Positions 34,747-43,746 of a stretch of DNA of 47,221 bases are shown here, piece by piece (the first letter of the stretch is position 1; the number at the start of each line of letters is the position of its first letter). The translations under genes were made by a program, and so were the position numbers. Source of the stretch: CAJQHT01 sp038123275 (GTDB lineage: Bacteria; Pseudomonadota; Alphaproteobacteria; Rickettsiales; UBA1997); the NCBI GenBank assembly GCA_038123275.1, contig JAYORG010000011.1, positions 1 through 47,221 on the forward strand. Reading direction: 5' to 3'. The notes below the pieces were generated by a model, which was not told where the DNA came from, made no database searches, and saw only the letters and a program-made list of their open reading frames with translations.

Positions 34747-35866
34747 TATTTTTTATTTTTTTTAGATAAAGTTTTTGCCAGATTTCGATAAATTTATCGA
34801 TTTCTTGGCGGTTATTTTCTTGCCCCAAGCTTACCCTAATAGCTTGCTTGGCAGTTTTTTCATTAATGCCCATATTTTTTAGGGTGTTAGAAGATTTTAC
34901 AACACCAGAAGAACAGGCTGATCCTGTGCTAACGGCAATATTATTTAAATCTAAAGTCATTAATAAAGTTTGATTATCTAGGTTTTTAGTGGCAAAAAAA
35001 CTAGTATTTGGCAGCCTTTTTATTGATTTAGAAAAAATTGTAACATTGTCATTGGCAATTTTTTGCAATTGATTTTCTAGGTAATCTCTTAAATTAGCTG
35101 TATCTTGGTATATTTCTAATTTTTCTCCAGCTATTTTGCATGATTCGCCAAAACCAACAATGCCAGCAATATTGGATGTTCCTGGTCTTTTGCCATCTTC
35201 TTGCGTGCCACCATACATAAGTGGATTAATTTGTAGGCCATTGCGGGTAAGTAGGGCACCAACGCCTTGGGGGCCATTAATTTTATGAGATGATGTTGAA
35301 GCTAGATCTATGTTTATATCTTCTAGATCAATTTTTATTTTACCAACTCCTTGTGTAATGTCACTGTGAATTAACCCACCATATTGATGGGTTAATTTGG
35401 CAATTTCTTTTAATGGCTGAATTACTCCAGTTTCATTATTGGCCAGCATTATTGAAACTAAAAAATTTTTTGAATCTAAGTTTTTTAATGTTGTTTCTAG
35501 TTCGTCTAATTTAATTAAGCCATTTTCATCAACGTTAATGATGGTGGCATTTTGAGTTTGGGCTGGTTGTAAAATTGATAAATGCTCGGTTGAGCAAGTA
35601 ATAATGTGGTAATTTTCAAAAGCTTTTAGAGCCATATTATTTGATTCAGTGGCACCGGAATTAAAAATTATCTGGTAATTTTGAGAATTTAATAAATTGG
35701 CAATTTTATCTTTAGCCTGATTAACATGTTTTGCAGCTATTTGACCAAGTTGATGAGTTGAAGAATTATTAAAAGGAGTTTTATAAATTTCATTCATTAA
35801 TTCTAATGCTCTAGTATTAATTTTGGTTGTAGCATTATTGTCAAAATAAATCATTTCTTTAGCCAT
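34739..35866 (-). CDS. Second cysteine desulfurase (NifS/IscS-like)
   Basis: A second class I desulfurase directly ahead of iscS. Start set at the ATG at 35866 (MAKEMIYFDNNATTK), which has AGAGG upstream; an earlier in-frame start would run deep into iscR. PLP lysine is in TSSHKINGPQGVGAL, cofactor Asp in HSDITQGVGKI, and catalytic Cys in STGSACSSGVVKSS. It lacks the IscS-type C-terminal tail, so its sulfur acceptor may differ from IscU. Two tandem desulfurases after iscR are also known from Rickettsia. It overlaps iscR by 8 nt. Confidence 0.93.
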   Translation of the reverse strand: MAKEMIYFDNNATTKINTRALELMNEIYKTPFNNSSTHQLGQIAAKHVNQAKDKIANLLNSQNYQIIFNSGATESNNMALKAFENYHIITCSTEHLSILQPAQTQNATIINVDENGLIKLDELETTLKNLDSKNFLVSIMLANNETGVIQPLKEIAKLTHQYGGLIHSDITQGVGKIKIDLEDINIDLASTSSHKINGPQGVGALLTRNGLQINPLMYGGTQEDGKRPGTSNIAGIVGFGESCKIAGEKLEIYQDTANLRDYLENQLQKIANDNVTIFSKSIKRLPNTSFFATKNLDNQTLLMTLDLNNIAVSTGSACSSGVVKSSNTLKNMGINEKTAKQAIRVSLGQENNRQEIDKFIEIWQKLYLKKIKNNG

Positions 35867-36287
35867 TATTAACCTCTTTATCATTTTGATTAAAGCTACT
35901 AATTGCAATAGAGCTAAAGTAGTTTTCAATGGTTTTTTCTAACCCTTTCCAAACGTGATGGGTTTTACATTTATGGTTGTTAGAATCAATTTTAATGCAG
36001 TTATTTTCATTAGCGCAGCTAGTCATTTTAATTTTTTCACCGGTGGCTTTAATGATGTCAAAGGCGGTTAGTTCTTCGGTATCTTGTAGCATGTAACCAC
36101 CACCTGGACCTTTAACTGATTTAACTAAATTAGCTTTTTTGAGATCGGAGAAGATTTGTTCTAAGTAAGCAACAGAGATATTTTGTTTCTTTGAAATTTC
36201 AGACAAGGTGATAGGTTTATTATTTGAGTTTGCAGTCATTTCTAAAATGGCATTAATAGCGTATCTTCCTCTTGTTGTTAAGATCAT
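35859..36287 (-). CDS. iscR: Fe-S-responsive repressor IscR (Rrf2 family)
   Basis: Regulates the isc cluster according to Fe-S status. The 142 residues have an N-terminal winged helix (LTTRGRYAINAILEMT, ISVAYLEQIFSDLKKANLV, VKGPGGGYML). Cluster ligands appear as Cys91, Cys97, Cys107 and His110. The spacing Cys-x5-Cys-x9-Cys-x2-His is four residues longer between the last two cysteines than in the E. coli protein, which might alter cluster binding. First gene of the isc series; an IscR-type operator covers its promoter. Confidence 0.94.
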   Translation of the reverse strand: MILTTRGRYAINAILEMTANSNNKPITLSEISKKQNISVAYLEQIFSDLKKANLVKSVKGPGGGYMLQDTEELTAFDIIKATGEKIKMTSCANENNCIKIDSNNHKCKTHHVWKGLEKTIENYFSSIAISSFNQNDKEVNNG

Positions 36288-36330
36288 TTTAACTGTATAA
36301 AAGCTAATTAATTAGAGGGGATAGTTAATA

Positions 36331-36355
36331 ATAACCTATTAAATTAGTCAACTAT
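36331..36355 (-). promoter_or_regulatory. IscR type 1 operator over the isc promoter
   Basis: Read on the minus strand the 25 bases agree at 22 positions with the E. coli type 1 IscR consensus (ATASYYGACTRWWWYAGTCRRSTAT). It includes a TTGACT -35 box at 36351-36346; a -10-like TAACTA lies 18 nt downstream. The position, about 45-70 nt before iscR, suits autorepression by holo-IscR. Confidence 0.65.
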
Positions 36356-36439
36356 TTAATTTAAAAGATCTTAAGGTCTTTACAAAGAAAGGGATTATAA
36401 GGGAGGAGGTATTAATATTGGCTAACATTCCTTGGCGTG

Positions 36440-36508
36440 AGGTCCTTCACGTAAGAGACTCTAGATCTGCTAAAAAGCAGATCTAGAGTCTCTAAGTTCA
36501 GGATGACA
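36440..36508 (-). repeat. Palindromic repeat family P3, copy A (with perfect 18-bp hairpin)
   Basis: On the minus strand it begins tgtcatcctgaacttaga and ends tcttacgtgaaggacct. Between them agagactctagatctgct pairs perfectly with agcagatctagagtctct around a 4-nt loop (36454-36493). It lies just past the secA stop and before iscR's promoter, and the hairpin could end secA transcription. The ends recur at 44766-44829 with a different hairpin. Confidence 0.75.
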
Positions 36509-36527
36509 CCATAATTTTAAGTTCCTA

Positions 36528-39254
36528 TTAAGAAACTCCATGACATTTCTTGTATTTTTTGCCACTACCACATGGACAAGGTTCATTTCTGCCAACATTA
36601 CCCCAGCTCATTTTATTTGTTGGATAACGTTGATCTGGGCTTATGTTGGTTATTATTGGTTTTTTGTTTTCTTTTGGGTTTTGATTTGGTGTTTGAGATA
36701 ATCCAGTTAGGGCAGGGTCATTTCTAGTTTCAAAAATTTTCTTTTGCCCCATCATTTTATTAAGTAAATCAATTTTGGCATGGTCTTCTTCATCCATTTT
36801 AATTTGAGCATGAGATATTCTGCTAATAATCTTTTCTTCAGTTTTGAACATTAGTTCTTCAAATAGATTAAAAGCATCTCTTTTATACTCTATTAAAGGG
36901 TCTTTTTGGGCATAAGCACGTAAATTAATGCTGTATCTTAGGCGATCTAAAGATAAAAGATGGTCTTTCCATTCATTGTCCATTGTCATTAGGAAGATTT
37001 GTTTTTGTAGTTCTTCTTCTACTTCTTTAGAGTGAGTTTTAACCCTGTCTTTAAAATATTTCTCAGTTTCTTCATTAACAAAATTAACAATTTGCCCTTC
37101 ATCCACACCTTCTTTATTAGCTATTTTCTTAACATCTAATTTTAAAGTGTAAATTCTTTGTATTTCAGCTTCAATTGAATCAATATTCCACTGAGCTGGA
37201 TAAGAATTTTTAGGAATATTACCAAGTACAATATCTTCATTTAAATCTTTTCTAATTTGGTCAGTTCTTTCTAAAATATTATCACATTTGATTAAATTTT
37301 TACGTTTTTCAAAGATTACTTTTCTTTGATCATTAACAATGTTATCGTATTTTAAGAGATTTTTACGCATTTCATAATTGCGTTGCTCAACTTTTTGTTG
37401 GGCTTTTTCTAGAGTTCTTGTTATCCATTTGTGAGTAATAGCTTCATCATCTTTTAAGCCTAAGGTAGAAAGCATGCCTTGTAATTTTTCTGAACCAAAA
37501 ATACGCATTAAGTCGTCTTCTAAAGATAAAAAGAATTTAGAAAGACCAGGGTCGCCTTGTCTTCCAGAACGGCCACGAAGTTGGTTGTCAATTCTTCTAC
37601 TTTCGTGTCTTTCAGTTGCTAAAACATAAAGCCCGCCAGCTTCAATCACAGTTTCTTTGTCTTTTTGAATTTGTTTTTCAAGTTTAGAAATAGCGGCCTT
37701 ATCTTTTGATGTTAATTGTTCAATTAGCATTTCAATATTACCCCCAAGTTTAATGTCTGTGCCTCGACCAGCCATATTGGTAGCAATGGTAATGGCGCCA
37801 GGTACGCCAGCTTGGGCAATTATTTTAGCTTCTTGCTCATGATATTTGGCATTTAAAATATTGTGAGGTAATTTATGTTTTTTAAGTAACTTAGAAAGTA
37901 ATTCAGACTTATCAATGCTTATTGTTCCAACTAATATTGGTTGTTTTTTGGCATGACATTCTTGTATCTCTTTAACAATGGCTTTAAATTTTTGCTCTTC
38001 ATTTTTGTAAATTTGATCTTCATCATCAATTCTAGCAATTGGTAGATTAGTTGGTACTTCAACTACTTTTAATTTGTAAATTTCTTCAAATTCAACTGCC
38101 TCTGTTGTAGCGGTTCCTGTCATGCCGGAAAGTGTTTTGTAAAGACGGAAATAATTTTGAAAGGTTATTGAGGCTAGAGTTTGGTTTTCATTTTTAATGT
38201 TAACATTTTCTTTGGCTTCTAGAGCTTGATGTAAGCCATCGGAGAATCTTCTGCCTTCTTGCATTCTGCCGGTAAATTCATCAATAATCATGATGCCACC
38301 ATCTTTAACTATGTAGTCAATTTCGTTTTTAAATACTTTATGAGCTTTTAAAGCTTGGTTAACATGATGTACAATACTCATATGTTCAACATCAAATAGG
38401 CCAGAATCTTTTTTAATGACATTATTCTTCTTAAGGATTTTCTCCATTTCATCAATACCTTCTTCGGTTAAAAAGATATTGCGTTCTTTTTCTTCAATTT
38501 GGTAATCAGATTCTTTTAGTAATGGTATGAATGTGTTGATTTGTTCATAAAGCTTAGAATTATCGTCAGTTGGACCAGAAATAATAAGAGGAGTTCTAGC
38601 TTCATCTATTAAAATTGAATCTACCTCATCAATAACAGCAAAATTGCGATCTCTTTGCACCATATCATCTGGGTTAAACTTCATGTTATCTCTTAAGTAA
38701 TCAAAGCCAAGTTCATTATTGGTGGCGTAGGTTATGTCAGCTTGATAGGCTTCTTTTCTTTGTTCATCATTTGCTTCGTTAGTAATGCAGCCAACTGTAA
38801 GACCCAAAAATTTGTGAATTTCTCCCATCCACTGAGAGTCTCTAGAAGCAAGGTAGTCGTTTGGAGTAACAACATGAACTCCTTTTTCACTTAAAGCATT
38901 TAAATAACAAGCTAAAGTTGAAACTAGGGTTTTACCTTCACCAGTTTTCATTTCAGTAATTTTACCTTCATGTAAGATTATGCCACCTATTAATTGCACA
39001 TCAAAATGACGCATTTTTAAGGTTCTCTTAGAGGCTTCTCTAACAACAGCGAAGCTTTCTGGCAGTATGTCATTTAGAGTTTCGCCTTGAGCTAATCTTG
39101 CTTTAAATTCTTTGGTTTTATCTTTTAAGGCAGCATCACTTAGTTTAGCAATATCCTCTTCCAAAGAATTTATCTGATCAACTATTGGTTGATAGGCTTT
39201 AACAATTCTTTCATTTACTGAACCGAATATTTTTTTGACTAGAAAATTAAGCAT
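36528..39254 (-). CDS. secA: Preprotein translocase ATPase SecA
   Basis: Motor that pushes unfolded preproteins through SecYEG. The 908 residues contain Walker A MKTGEGKTLVSTLA at about 103-116, the DEAD-like VIDEVDSILIDEARTPLI, motif GTDIKLGGN, QLRGRSGRQGDPG, and the C-terminal zinc motif NEPCPCGSGKKYKKCHG. The gene stands alone with a 315-nt upstream gap. It serves export of the barrels and autotransporter encoded nearby. Confidence 0.98.
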   Translation of the reverse strand: MLNFLVKKIFGSVNERIVKAYQPIVDQINSLEEDIAKLSDAALKDKTKEFKARLAQGETLNDILPESFAVVREASKRTLKMRHFDVQLIGGIILHEGKITEMKTGEGKTLVSTLACYLNALSEKGVHVVTPNDYLASRDSQWMGEIHKFLGLTVGCITNEANDEQRKEAYQADITYATNNELGFDYLRDNMKFNPDDMVQRDRNFAVIDEVDSILIDEARTPLIISGPTDDNSKLYEQINTFIPLLKESDYQIEEKERNIFLTEEGIDEMEKILKKNNVIKKDSGLFDVEHMSIVHHVNQALKAHKVFKNEIDYIVKDGGIMIIDEFTGRMQEGRRFSDGLHQALEAKENVNIKNENQTLASITFQNYFRLYKTLSGMTGTATTEAVEFEEIYKLKVVEVPTNLPIARIDDEDQIYKNEEQKFKAIVKEIQECHAKKQPILVGTISIDKSELLSKLLKKHKLPHNILNAKYHEQEAKIIAQAGVPGAITIATNMAGRGTDIKLGGNIEMLIEQLTSKDKAAISKLEKQIQKDKETVIEAGGLYVLATERHESRRIDNQLRGRSGRQGDPGLSKFFLSLEDDLMRIFGSEKLQGMLSTLGLKDDEAITHKWITRTLEKAQQKVEQRNYEMRKNLLKYDNIVNDQRKVIFEKRKNLIKCDNILERTDQIRKDLNEDIVLGNIPKNSYPAQWNIDSIEAEIQRIYTLKLDVKKIANKEGVDEGQIVNFVNEETEKYFKDRVKTHSKEVEEELQKQIFLMTMDNEWKDHLLSLDRLRYSINLRAYAQKDPLIEYKRDAFNLFEELMFKTEEKIISRISHAQIKMDEEDHAKIDLLNKMMGQKKIFETRNDPALTGLSQTPNQNPKENKKPIITNISPDQRYPTNKMSWGNVGRNEPCPCGSGKKYKKCHGVS

Positions 39255-39569
39255 TTAGTTAAATTTTGTTATTTTGTTTATGATTTTAAATTATGAAAGA
39301 TAATTACTTAAGTAATAAAAATCATTAAAATATTTTAGTCTATTGTTAGTATTTGTATTAATTAATGATTATAGTCTTAATTTTAAAGGGTTTGTGTTGT
39401 ATTTTGATTTGAAGTTTTATTTAAAAAATAAATTGTGCTCACTGAGCATTTTTTGTTTTTTAAAATCTTAGCTTAAATAGGGTTAATTAAATATTTACTT
39501 TAAATAATTAGTTAATTACTATTTTTCTTCATTATTTCAATTCATTAATTAATTAAATTAAAATAGACT
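39255..39569. other. 315-nt AT-rich intergenic region between divergent secA and pntB
   Basis: Very AT-rich, no open frame of note. One hairpin stands out on the plus strand at about 39435-39455: tgctc-act-gagca followed by tttttt, which has the form of a Rho-independent terminator although no plus-strand gene ends before it. It could end an unannotated small RNA or attenuate pntB; I see nothing else. Promoters for secA and pntB must lie here but none is clearly consensus. Confidence 0.4.
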
Positions 39570-40964
39570 ATGTCTTCCCTTGCAGCAATTTGCTATTTAG
39601 TATCATCGGTTTTATTTATTCTTGCTATTTATGGTTTAGCTTCACCAAAAACTGCTAGAAATGGTAATAGGTTTGGTATTGTTGGTATGTTAATAGCCAT
39701 TCTTACTACCTTGTTTTTAATTGAAAATGTTGGTAACCAATTGCTTATTGGTGGTGCTATTGCTATTGGTGGTGTTATTGGTACGGTTATTGCTCTTAAA
39801 GTTAAAATGACTGATATGCCACAATTAGTGGCTGGGTTTCACTCCTTGGTTGGTTTGGCAGCTGTTTTAATTGCTGGTGTTGCTTTGTGGATTCCGGAGT
39901 CTTTTGATATTATTGAAAATGGTAAAATACACACAGCTAGTTTGGTTGAAATAGGTCTTGGTACTATTATTGGTGCTATTACGTTTTCTGGTTCTATTAT
40001 TGCCTTTTTAAAGCTTAATGGTAATATGTCTGGTGCTCCACTTCGTTTTAAAGGGCAGAAATATTTTGGTATTTTTCTTGTTGCTTTAACTGCATTTTTC
40101 TTAGTTTTATTTTTAAAGGATGGCTCTAAAGATGCCTTTATTGCTATTTCTATCCTGGCCTTTGTTATTGGCTTATTCTTAATTATGCCAATTGGTGGTG
40201 CTGATATGCCAGTTGTGGTGTCGATGCTTAACTCTTATTCTGGGTGGGCCGCGAGTGGTATTGGTTTTACTTTAGGAAATAGCTTATTAATTATTACTGG
40301 TGCGATTGTTGGTGCTAGTGGCGCTATTCTTAGCTACATTATGTGTAAGGCCATGAATCGTTCAATTATTAATGTAATTTTTGGTAGTTTTGGAGAAGCT
40401 GAAGCAGGTGAAGGTGCTTCTTCTGGTGGAGAAGATAGGGTTGTTAAACAAGGCAGCGCTGAAGATACAGCTTTTTTGATGAAAAATGCTTCTTCGGTTA
40501 TTATCGTTCCAGGTTACGGCATGGCTGTTGCTGGTGCGCAGCATAGTGTTTCTGAAATGGGCAATTTATTAGAGGAGGCTGGTGTTGATGTTAAATATGC
40601 TATTCATCCAGTTGCTGGTAGAATGCCAGGGCATATGAATGTTTTATTAGCGGAAGCTGGTGTTGATTATGAAAAGGTTTTTGAATTAGAAGAAATTAAC
40701 GGCGACTTTAAAAGCACAGATATTGTTTATGTAATTGGTGCTAATGATATTACTAATCCGGCTGCTAAAACTGACAAAACTAGCCCAATTTACGGCATGC
40801 CTATTTTAGATGTAGCTAATGCCGCAACGGTAATTTTTGTAAAAAGAGGTATGGCAGCAGGCTATGCTGGTGTACAAAATGAGTTATTTTTTAGAGACAA
40901 CACTATGATGGTGTTTGGTGATGCCAAGAAGGTTACAGAAAGTATTATTAAAGATTTTGAGTAG
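39570..40964 (+). CDS. pntB: NAD(P) transhydrogenase subunit beta
   Basis: Membrane subunit with the NADP(H)-binding domain of proton-translocating transhydrogenase, which couples the proton gradient to NADPH production. The 464 residues have about nine membrane helices up to residue 265, then domain III with VIIVPGYGMAVAGAQHSV and HPVAGRMPGHMNVLLAEA, YVIGANDITNPAA and FVKRGMAAGYAGVQNELF. The alpha subunit (pntA) is not in the window. The gene is followed 2 nt later by efp. Confidence 0.97.
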   Translation: MSSLAAICYLVSSVLFILAIYGLASPKTARNGNRFGIVGMLIAILTTLFLIENVGNQLLIGGAIAIGGVIGTVIALKVKMTDMPQLVAGFHSLVGLAAVLIAGVALWIPESFDIIENGKIHTASLVEIGLGTIIGAITFSGSIIAFLKLNGNMSGAPLRFKGQKYFGIFLVALTAFFLVLFLKDGSKDAFIAISILAFVIGLFLIMPIGGADMPVVVSMLNSYSGWAASGIGFTLGNSLLIITGAIVGASGAILSYIMCKAMNRSIINVIFGSFGEAEAGEGASSGGEDRVVKQGSAEDTAFLMKNASSVIIVPGYGMAVAGAQHSVSEMGNLLEEAGVDVKYAIHPVAGRMPGHMNVLLAEAGVDYEKVFELEEINGDFKSTDIVYVIGANDITNPAAKTDKTSPIYGMPILDVANAATVIFVKRGMAAGYAGVQNELFFRDNTMMVFGDAKKVTESIIKDFE

Positions 40965-40966
40965 AT

Positions 40967-41533
40967 ATGATTATTAATGCAAATTCAATACGTGTTGGAA
41001 ACGTAATAGAATATCAAAATAAGTCTTGGCAGGTTTTAAAAAGGGATCATGTTAAGCCAGGCAAAGGTGGTGCTTATGTGCAGGTTGAAATGAAAGATAT
41101 TATTAACGGCACCAAGACTAATGTGCGTTTTATTTCAACAGAAACTATTGAGAAGGCCCATTTAGAATCGAAGAAATATCAATATCAATATATGGATCAA
41201 GATGATTTAGTGGTGATGGATATGGAAACTTTTGAACAGCATAATTTTTCCAAAACATTACTTGGTGAATCATTACCTTTTTTACAAGAAGAAATGAACA
41301 TAAGTGTTGAATATTGTAATGATAACCCAATTAACATCATTTTGCCAGAAACTGTAACTTTAGAAATTGTTGAAGCTGATGCTGTGGTTAAAAATCAAAC
41401 TGCTTCTTCTTCATACAAGCCAGCTAAATTAGAAAATGGAGTGAGAGTTATGGTACCACAATTTATTGCTTCAGGAGATAGAATAGTTGTTAGAACCGCT
41501 GATAGTACTTATGTTGAGAGAGCTAAGAAATAA
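40967..41533 (+). CDS. efp: Translation elongation factor P
   Basis: Relieves ribosome stalling at polyproline stretches. 188 residues with three beta domains. The tip loop VKPGKGGAYVQVEMKD places Lys33 where EF-P is modified by lysylation in EpmA-containing bacteria; no modification gene is seen here. The C-terminal GDRIVVRTADSTYVERAKK is typical. It starts 2 nt after pntB, so it is probably cotranscribed with it. Confidence 0.97.
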   Translation: MIINANSIRVGNVIEYQNKSWQVLKRDHVKPGKGGAYVQVEMKDIINGTKTNVRFISTETIEKAHLESKKYQYQYMDQDDLVVMDMETFEQHNFSKTLLGESLPFLQEEMNISVEYCNDNPINIILPETVTLEIVEADAVVKNQTASSSYKPAKLENGVRVMVPQFIASGDRIVVRTADSTYVERAKK

Positions 41534-41556
41534 TTAAAGACAATAAGCAATATTTT

Positions 41557-43311
41557 ATGTCAGATTTATTTGAAGACATTTTATCTGCCAGATTATCCAG
41601 AAGATCATTTTTCAAATATTCATCTCTTGCGGCTTTGACTTGTGGTATTTCTTTATCAAAAATTTCTAGTACATTTTCTGGTGTTAATAATAATTGGCAG
41701 TTTGATGAATTGATTCCGGATTCTTTTGATGAAATTGATCTTGCTCAAGATTATCGTTTTTATTCTCTGCTTTCATGGGGAGAATCTTTATCTAATAGAT
41801 TAGAAGATTTTAACCCAAAAAAACAATCAGCTAAATCTCAGGCAAATCAAGTTGGGTACAATCATGACTTTATTTGTTTCTTTGAAATATCAAAAAATGA
41901 AGCCTTACTTGGAATTAATCATGAATACAGCAATCCTAAAGAGATGTTTGAGTTTATGGATATTAAGCCCAAAGATTATGGTAAGATTCAACTAGAAGCA
42001 GTTGGTATTACAATAGCTAAGATTAAGCTTGTTAATGGTCAGTGGGCTTTGCAAAAAAATAGTAAATACAATAGAAGAATTACAGCTACTACAAAAATTA
42101 AAATATCTGGAATTGCTAAAGGTCATGATCGGTTAAAAACTAGCTATGATAAAAAGGCAGAATTTGTGTACGGAACATTAGCTAATTGTAGTGGAGGAAA
42201 AACGCCGTTCAATACAATGTTGAGTGCTGAGGAAAATATTGATTTTTCTTTTAGTGGTAAATTGCCCAAAAATCATAAAGAAAAAGAAAACTATTCTTAT
42301 CTTGGAATTGGAAAGAAGAAGAAAGAGAAGCATTTTGCAAAAATTGATCCAAGATTTAATTTATCAAAAGAGCCAAACGAAGCTAATAGATTTGGTTATG
42401 TTGTAGAAGTTGATCCATTTAATCCTAAGAAAACTCCAAAAAAGCTTACTTCATTGGGTCGTTTCATGCATGAATGTGCTGAAACTATTTTAAACCATGA
42501 TGGCAAAGTTGTGACATACATGGCTGATGATGCTAGGTTTGAGCATATTTACAAATTTGTTAGTAAGGATAGCTGGCAAAAAGGTGAAAATGAAGATACA
42601 ATATTTGATGATGGAATATTGTATGTAGCAAAGTTTTATGATAATGGTAATTTAGAGTGGATCCCTCTTATTTATGGCAATAAAGGTTTAACTAAGAAGG
42701 ATGGTTTTTTAGATCAGGCTTCAATTGCAATTGAAACTAGAAAGGCTGCAAAAAATGTTGGTGCTACCAAAATGGATCGCCCCGAAGGAATTACAATAGA
42801 TAAAAAGAATGGTAAAGTTTATATTGCTTTAACTAATAATATTAAGCGCTTTAAGGCTAATTCTTCTAATCCTAGGGCTTTTAACATGCATGGTCACATA
42901 ATTGAGTTAACAGCTAAAAATAAAGATTACGCAAATAAAAAAGATAAGTGGAATATTTTATTATTAGCAGGGGATGATAAGTCTTTAGAAAAACAAAGTA
43001 GAATTTCATCCCCAGATAATCTGACAGTTGGCCCTGATGATAATTTATGGATTGCAACTGATGGAATGAACAGAACTTTAAAAAAGAATGATGGGTTATT
43101 TGTTTGTAGTCTTAAGGGCTTAAATAGAGGTCAGCCTAAATTGTTTTTCCAAGGACCAAAAGGTGCTGAAATTTGCAGCCCTTGTTTTAGTGAAGATAAA
43201 GAAACTTTGTTTATTTCAATTCAGCATCCAGGAAAAGATCAATCCCAATGGCCAGATAATAATTCTAATTGGCCTTCAAGACCTTCCATAGTTGCTATTA
43301 CAAAAGCTTAA
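41557..43311 (+). CDS. PhoX-like phosphatase (DUF839), Tat-exported
   Basis: Likely periplasmic calcium/iron-dependent alkaline phosphatase of the PhoX family. The 584 residues start with a twin-arginine signal (LSRRSFFKYSSLAALTCG at about 13-30). Conserved PhoX-type stretches include LLGINHEYSNP near 118-128, GTLANCSGGKTPFNTMLSAE near 209-228, RFGYVVEVDPF, GRFMHECAE, and DRPEGITIDKKNGKVYIALTNN. It begins 23 nt after efp. Substrate and metal content cannot be confirmed here. Confidence 0.88.
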   Translation: MSDLFEDILSARLSRRSFFKYSSLAALTCGISLSKISSTFSGVNNNWQFDELIPDSFDEIDLAQDYRFYSLLSWGESLSNRLEDFNPKKQSAKSQANQVGYNHDFICFFEISKNEALLGINHEYSNPKEMFEFMDIKPKDYGKIQLEAVGITIAKIKLVNGQWALQKNSKYNRRITATTKIKISGIAKGHDRLKTSYDKKAEFVYGTLANCSGGKTPFNTMLSAEENIDFSFSGKLPKNHKEKENYSYLGIGKKKKEKHFAKIDPRFNLSKEPNEANRFGYVVEVDPFNPKKTPKKLTSLGRFMHECAETILNHDGKVVTYMADDARFEHIYKFVSKDSWQKGENEDTIFDDGILYVAKFYDNGNLEWIPLIYGNKGLTKKDGFLDQASIAIETRKAAKNVGATKMDRPEGITIDKKNGKVYIALTNNIKRFKANSSNPRAFNMHGHIIELTAKNKDYANKKDKWNILLLAGDDKSLEKQSRISSPDNLTVGPDDNLWIATDGMNRTLKKNDGLFVCSLKGLNRGQPKLFFQGPKGAEICSPCFSEDKETLFISIQHPGKDQSQWPDNNSNWPSRPSIVAITKA

Positions 43312-43357
43312 TTAGATAAAGATGTTATTGGCAAACTGGTTAATGACTCAAATCACC

Positions 43358-43386
43358 TTGACAAAATAATTCACCGTAATTACTAT
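43358..43386 (+). promoter_or_regulatory. Sigma-70 promoter of tRNA-Ala
   Basis: A consensus TTGACA at 43358-43363, a 17-nt spacer and TACTAT at 43381-43386 lie 18 nt before the mature tRNA. This is the strongest -35 box in the window and fits a stable-RNA promoter. Confidence 0.8.
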
Positions 43387-43404
43387 GCACCTTCTTTGAA
43401 AATA

Positions 43405-43480
43405 GGGGATATAGCTCAGTTGGTAGAGCACCTGCTTTGCAAGCAGGGGGTCAGCGGTTCGAACCCGCTTATCTCCACCA
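43405..43480 (+). tRNA. tRNA-Ala (anticodon UGC)
   Basis: 76 nt including an encoded CCA. Acceptor stem ggggata/tatctcc, D-arm agctcagttggtagagc, anticodon stem cctgc/gcagg with loop tttgcaa (anticodon TGC), and T-arm with ggttcgaacc. The G3-U70 pair, the identity element for alanine, is present. Confidence 0.98.
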
Positions 43481-43533
43481 TTTTACTTAACTAATAGTTT
43501 TATAAAATCTTATATTAATTGTATTGGCAGCCT

Positions 43534-43603
43534 TTTACATAGCGGCAGCGGTTATTGTTACCCTATCAGCATGTTGATGTAAACTCTAAAGAGTTACTTT
43601 AGA
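43534..43603. repeat. Two adjacent inverted repeats between tRNA-Ala and rpsL
   Basis: tttacat at 43534-43540 and atgtaaa at 43577-43583 bracket an imperfectly self-complementary stretch. Directly after it tctaaa-gagttac-tttaga (43585-43603) forms a second small hairpin. These may end tRNA transcription. I see no other copy in the window. Confidence 0.4.
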
Positions 43604-43674
43604 TTTAATGGTTTATATTTAAGTTGATAAATCCAAGTATAATTTAATTATCATCTTTTTAAGTAAAATAAATC

Positions 43675-43702
43675 TTGACTCAAGAATTTTTATGAATATA
43701 TT
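43675..43702 (+). promoter_or_regulatory. Probable promoter of the rpsL-rpsG(-fusA-tuf) genes
   Basis: TTGACT at 43675-43680 and TATATT at 43697-43702, spaced by 16 nt, lie 45 nt before the rpsL start and are the only good match in the gap after the tRNA. Confidence 0.6.
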
Positions 43703-43746
43703 GCTACGTCTTAACTTTTAGAAACATATTTAAATTAGATAAATAA

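Noticed and set aside
35859..35929. Longer N-terminus for the second desulfurase, overlapping iscR by 71 nt
   Set aside because: The family begins at the MAKEMIYFDNNATT-type start, which has a ribosome site; the longer form has no homologous residues.
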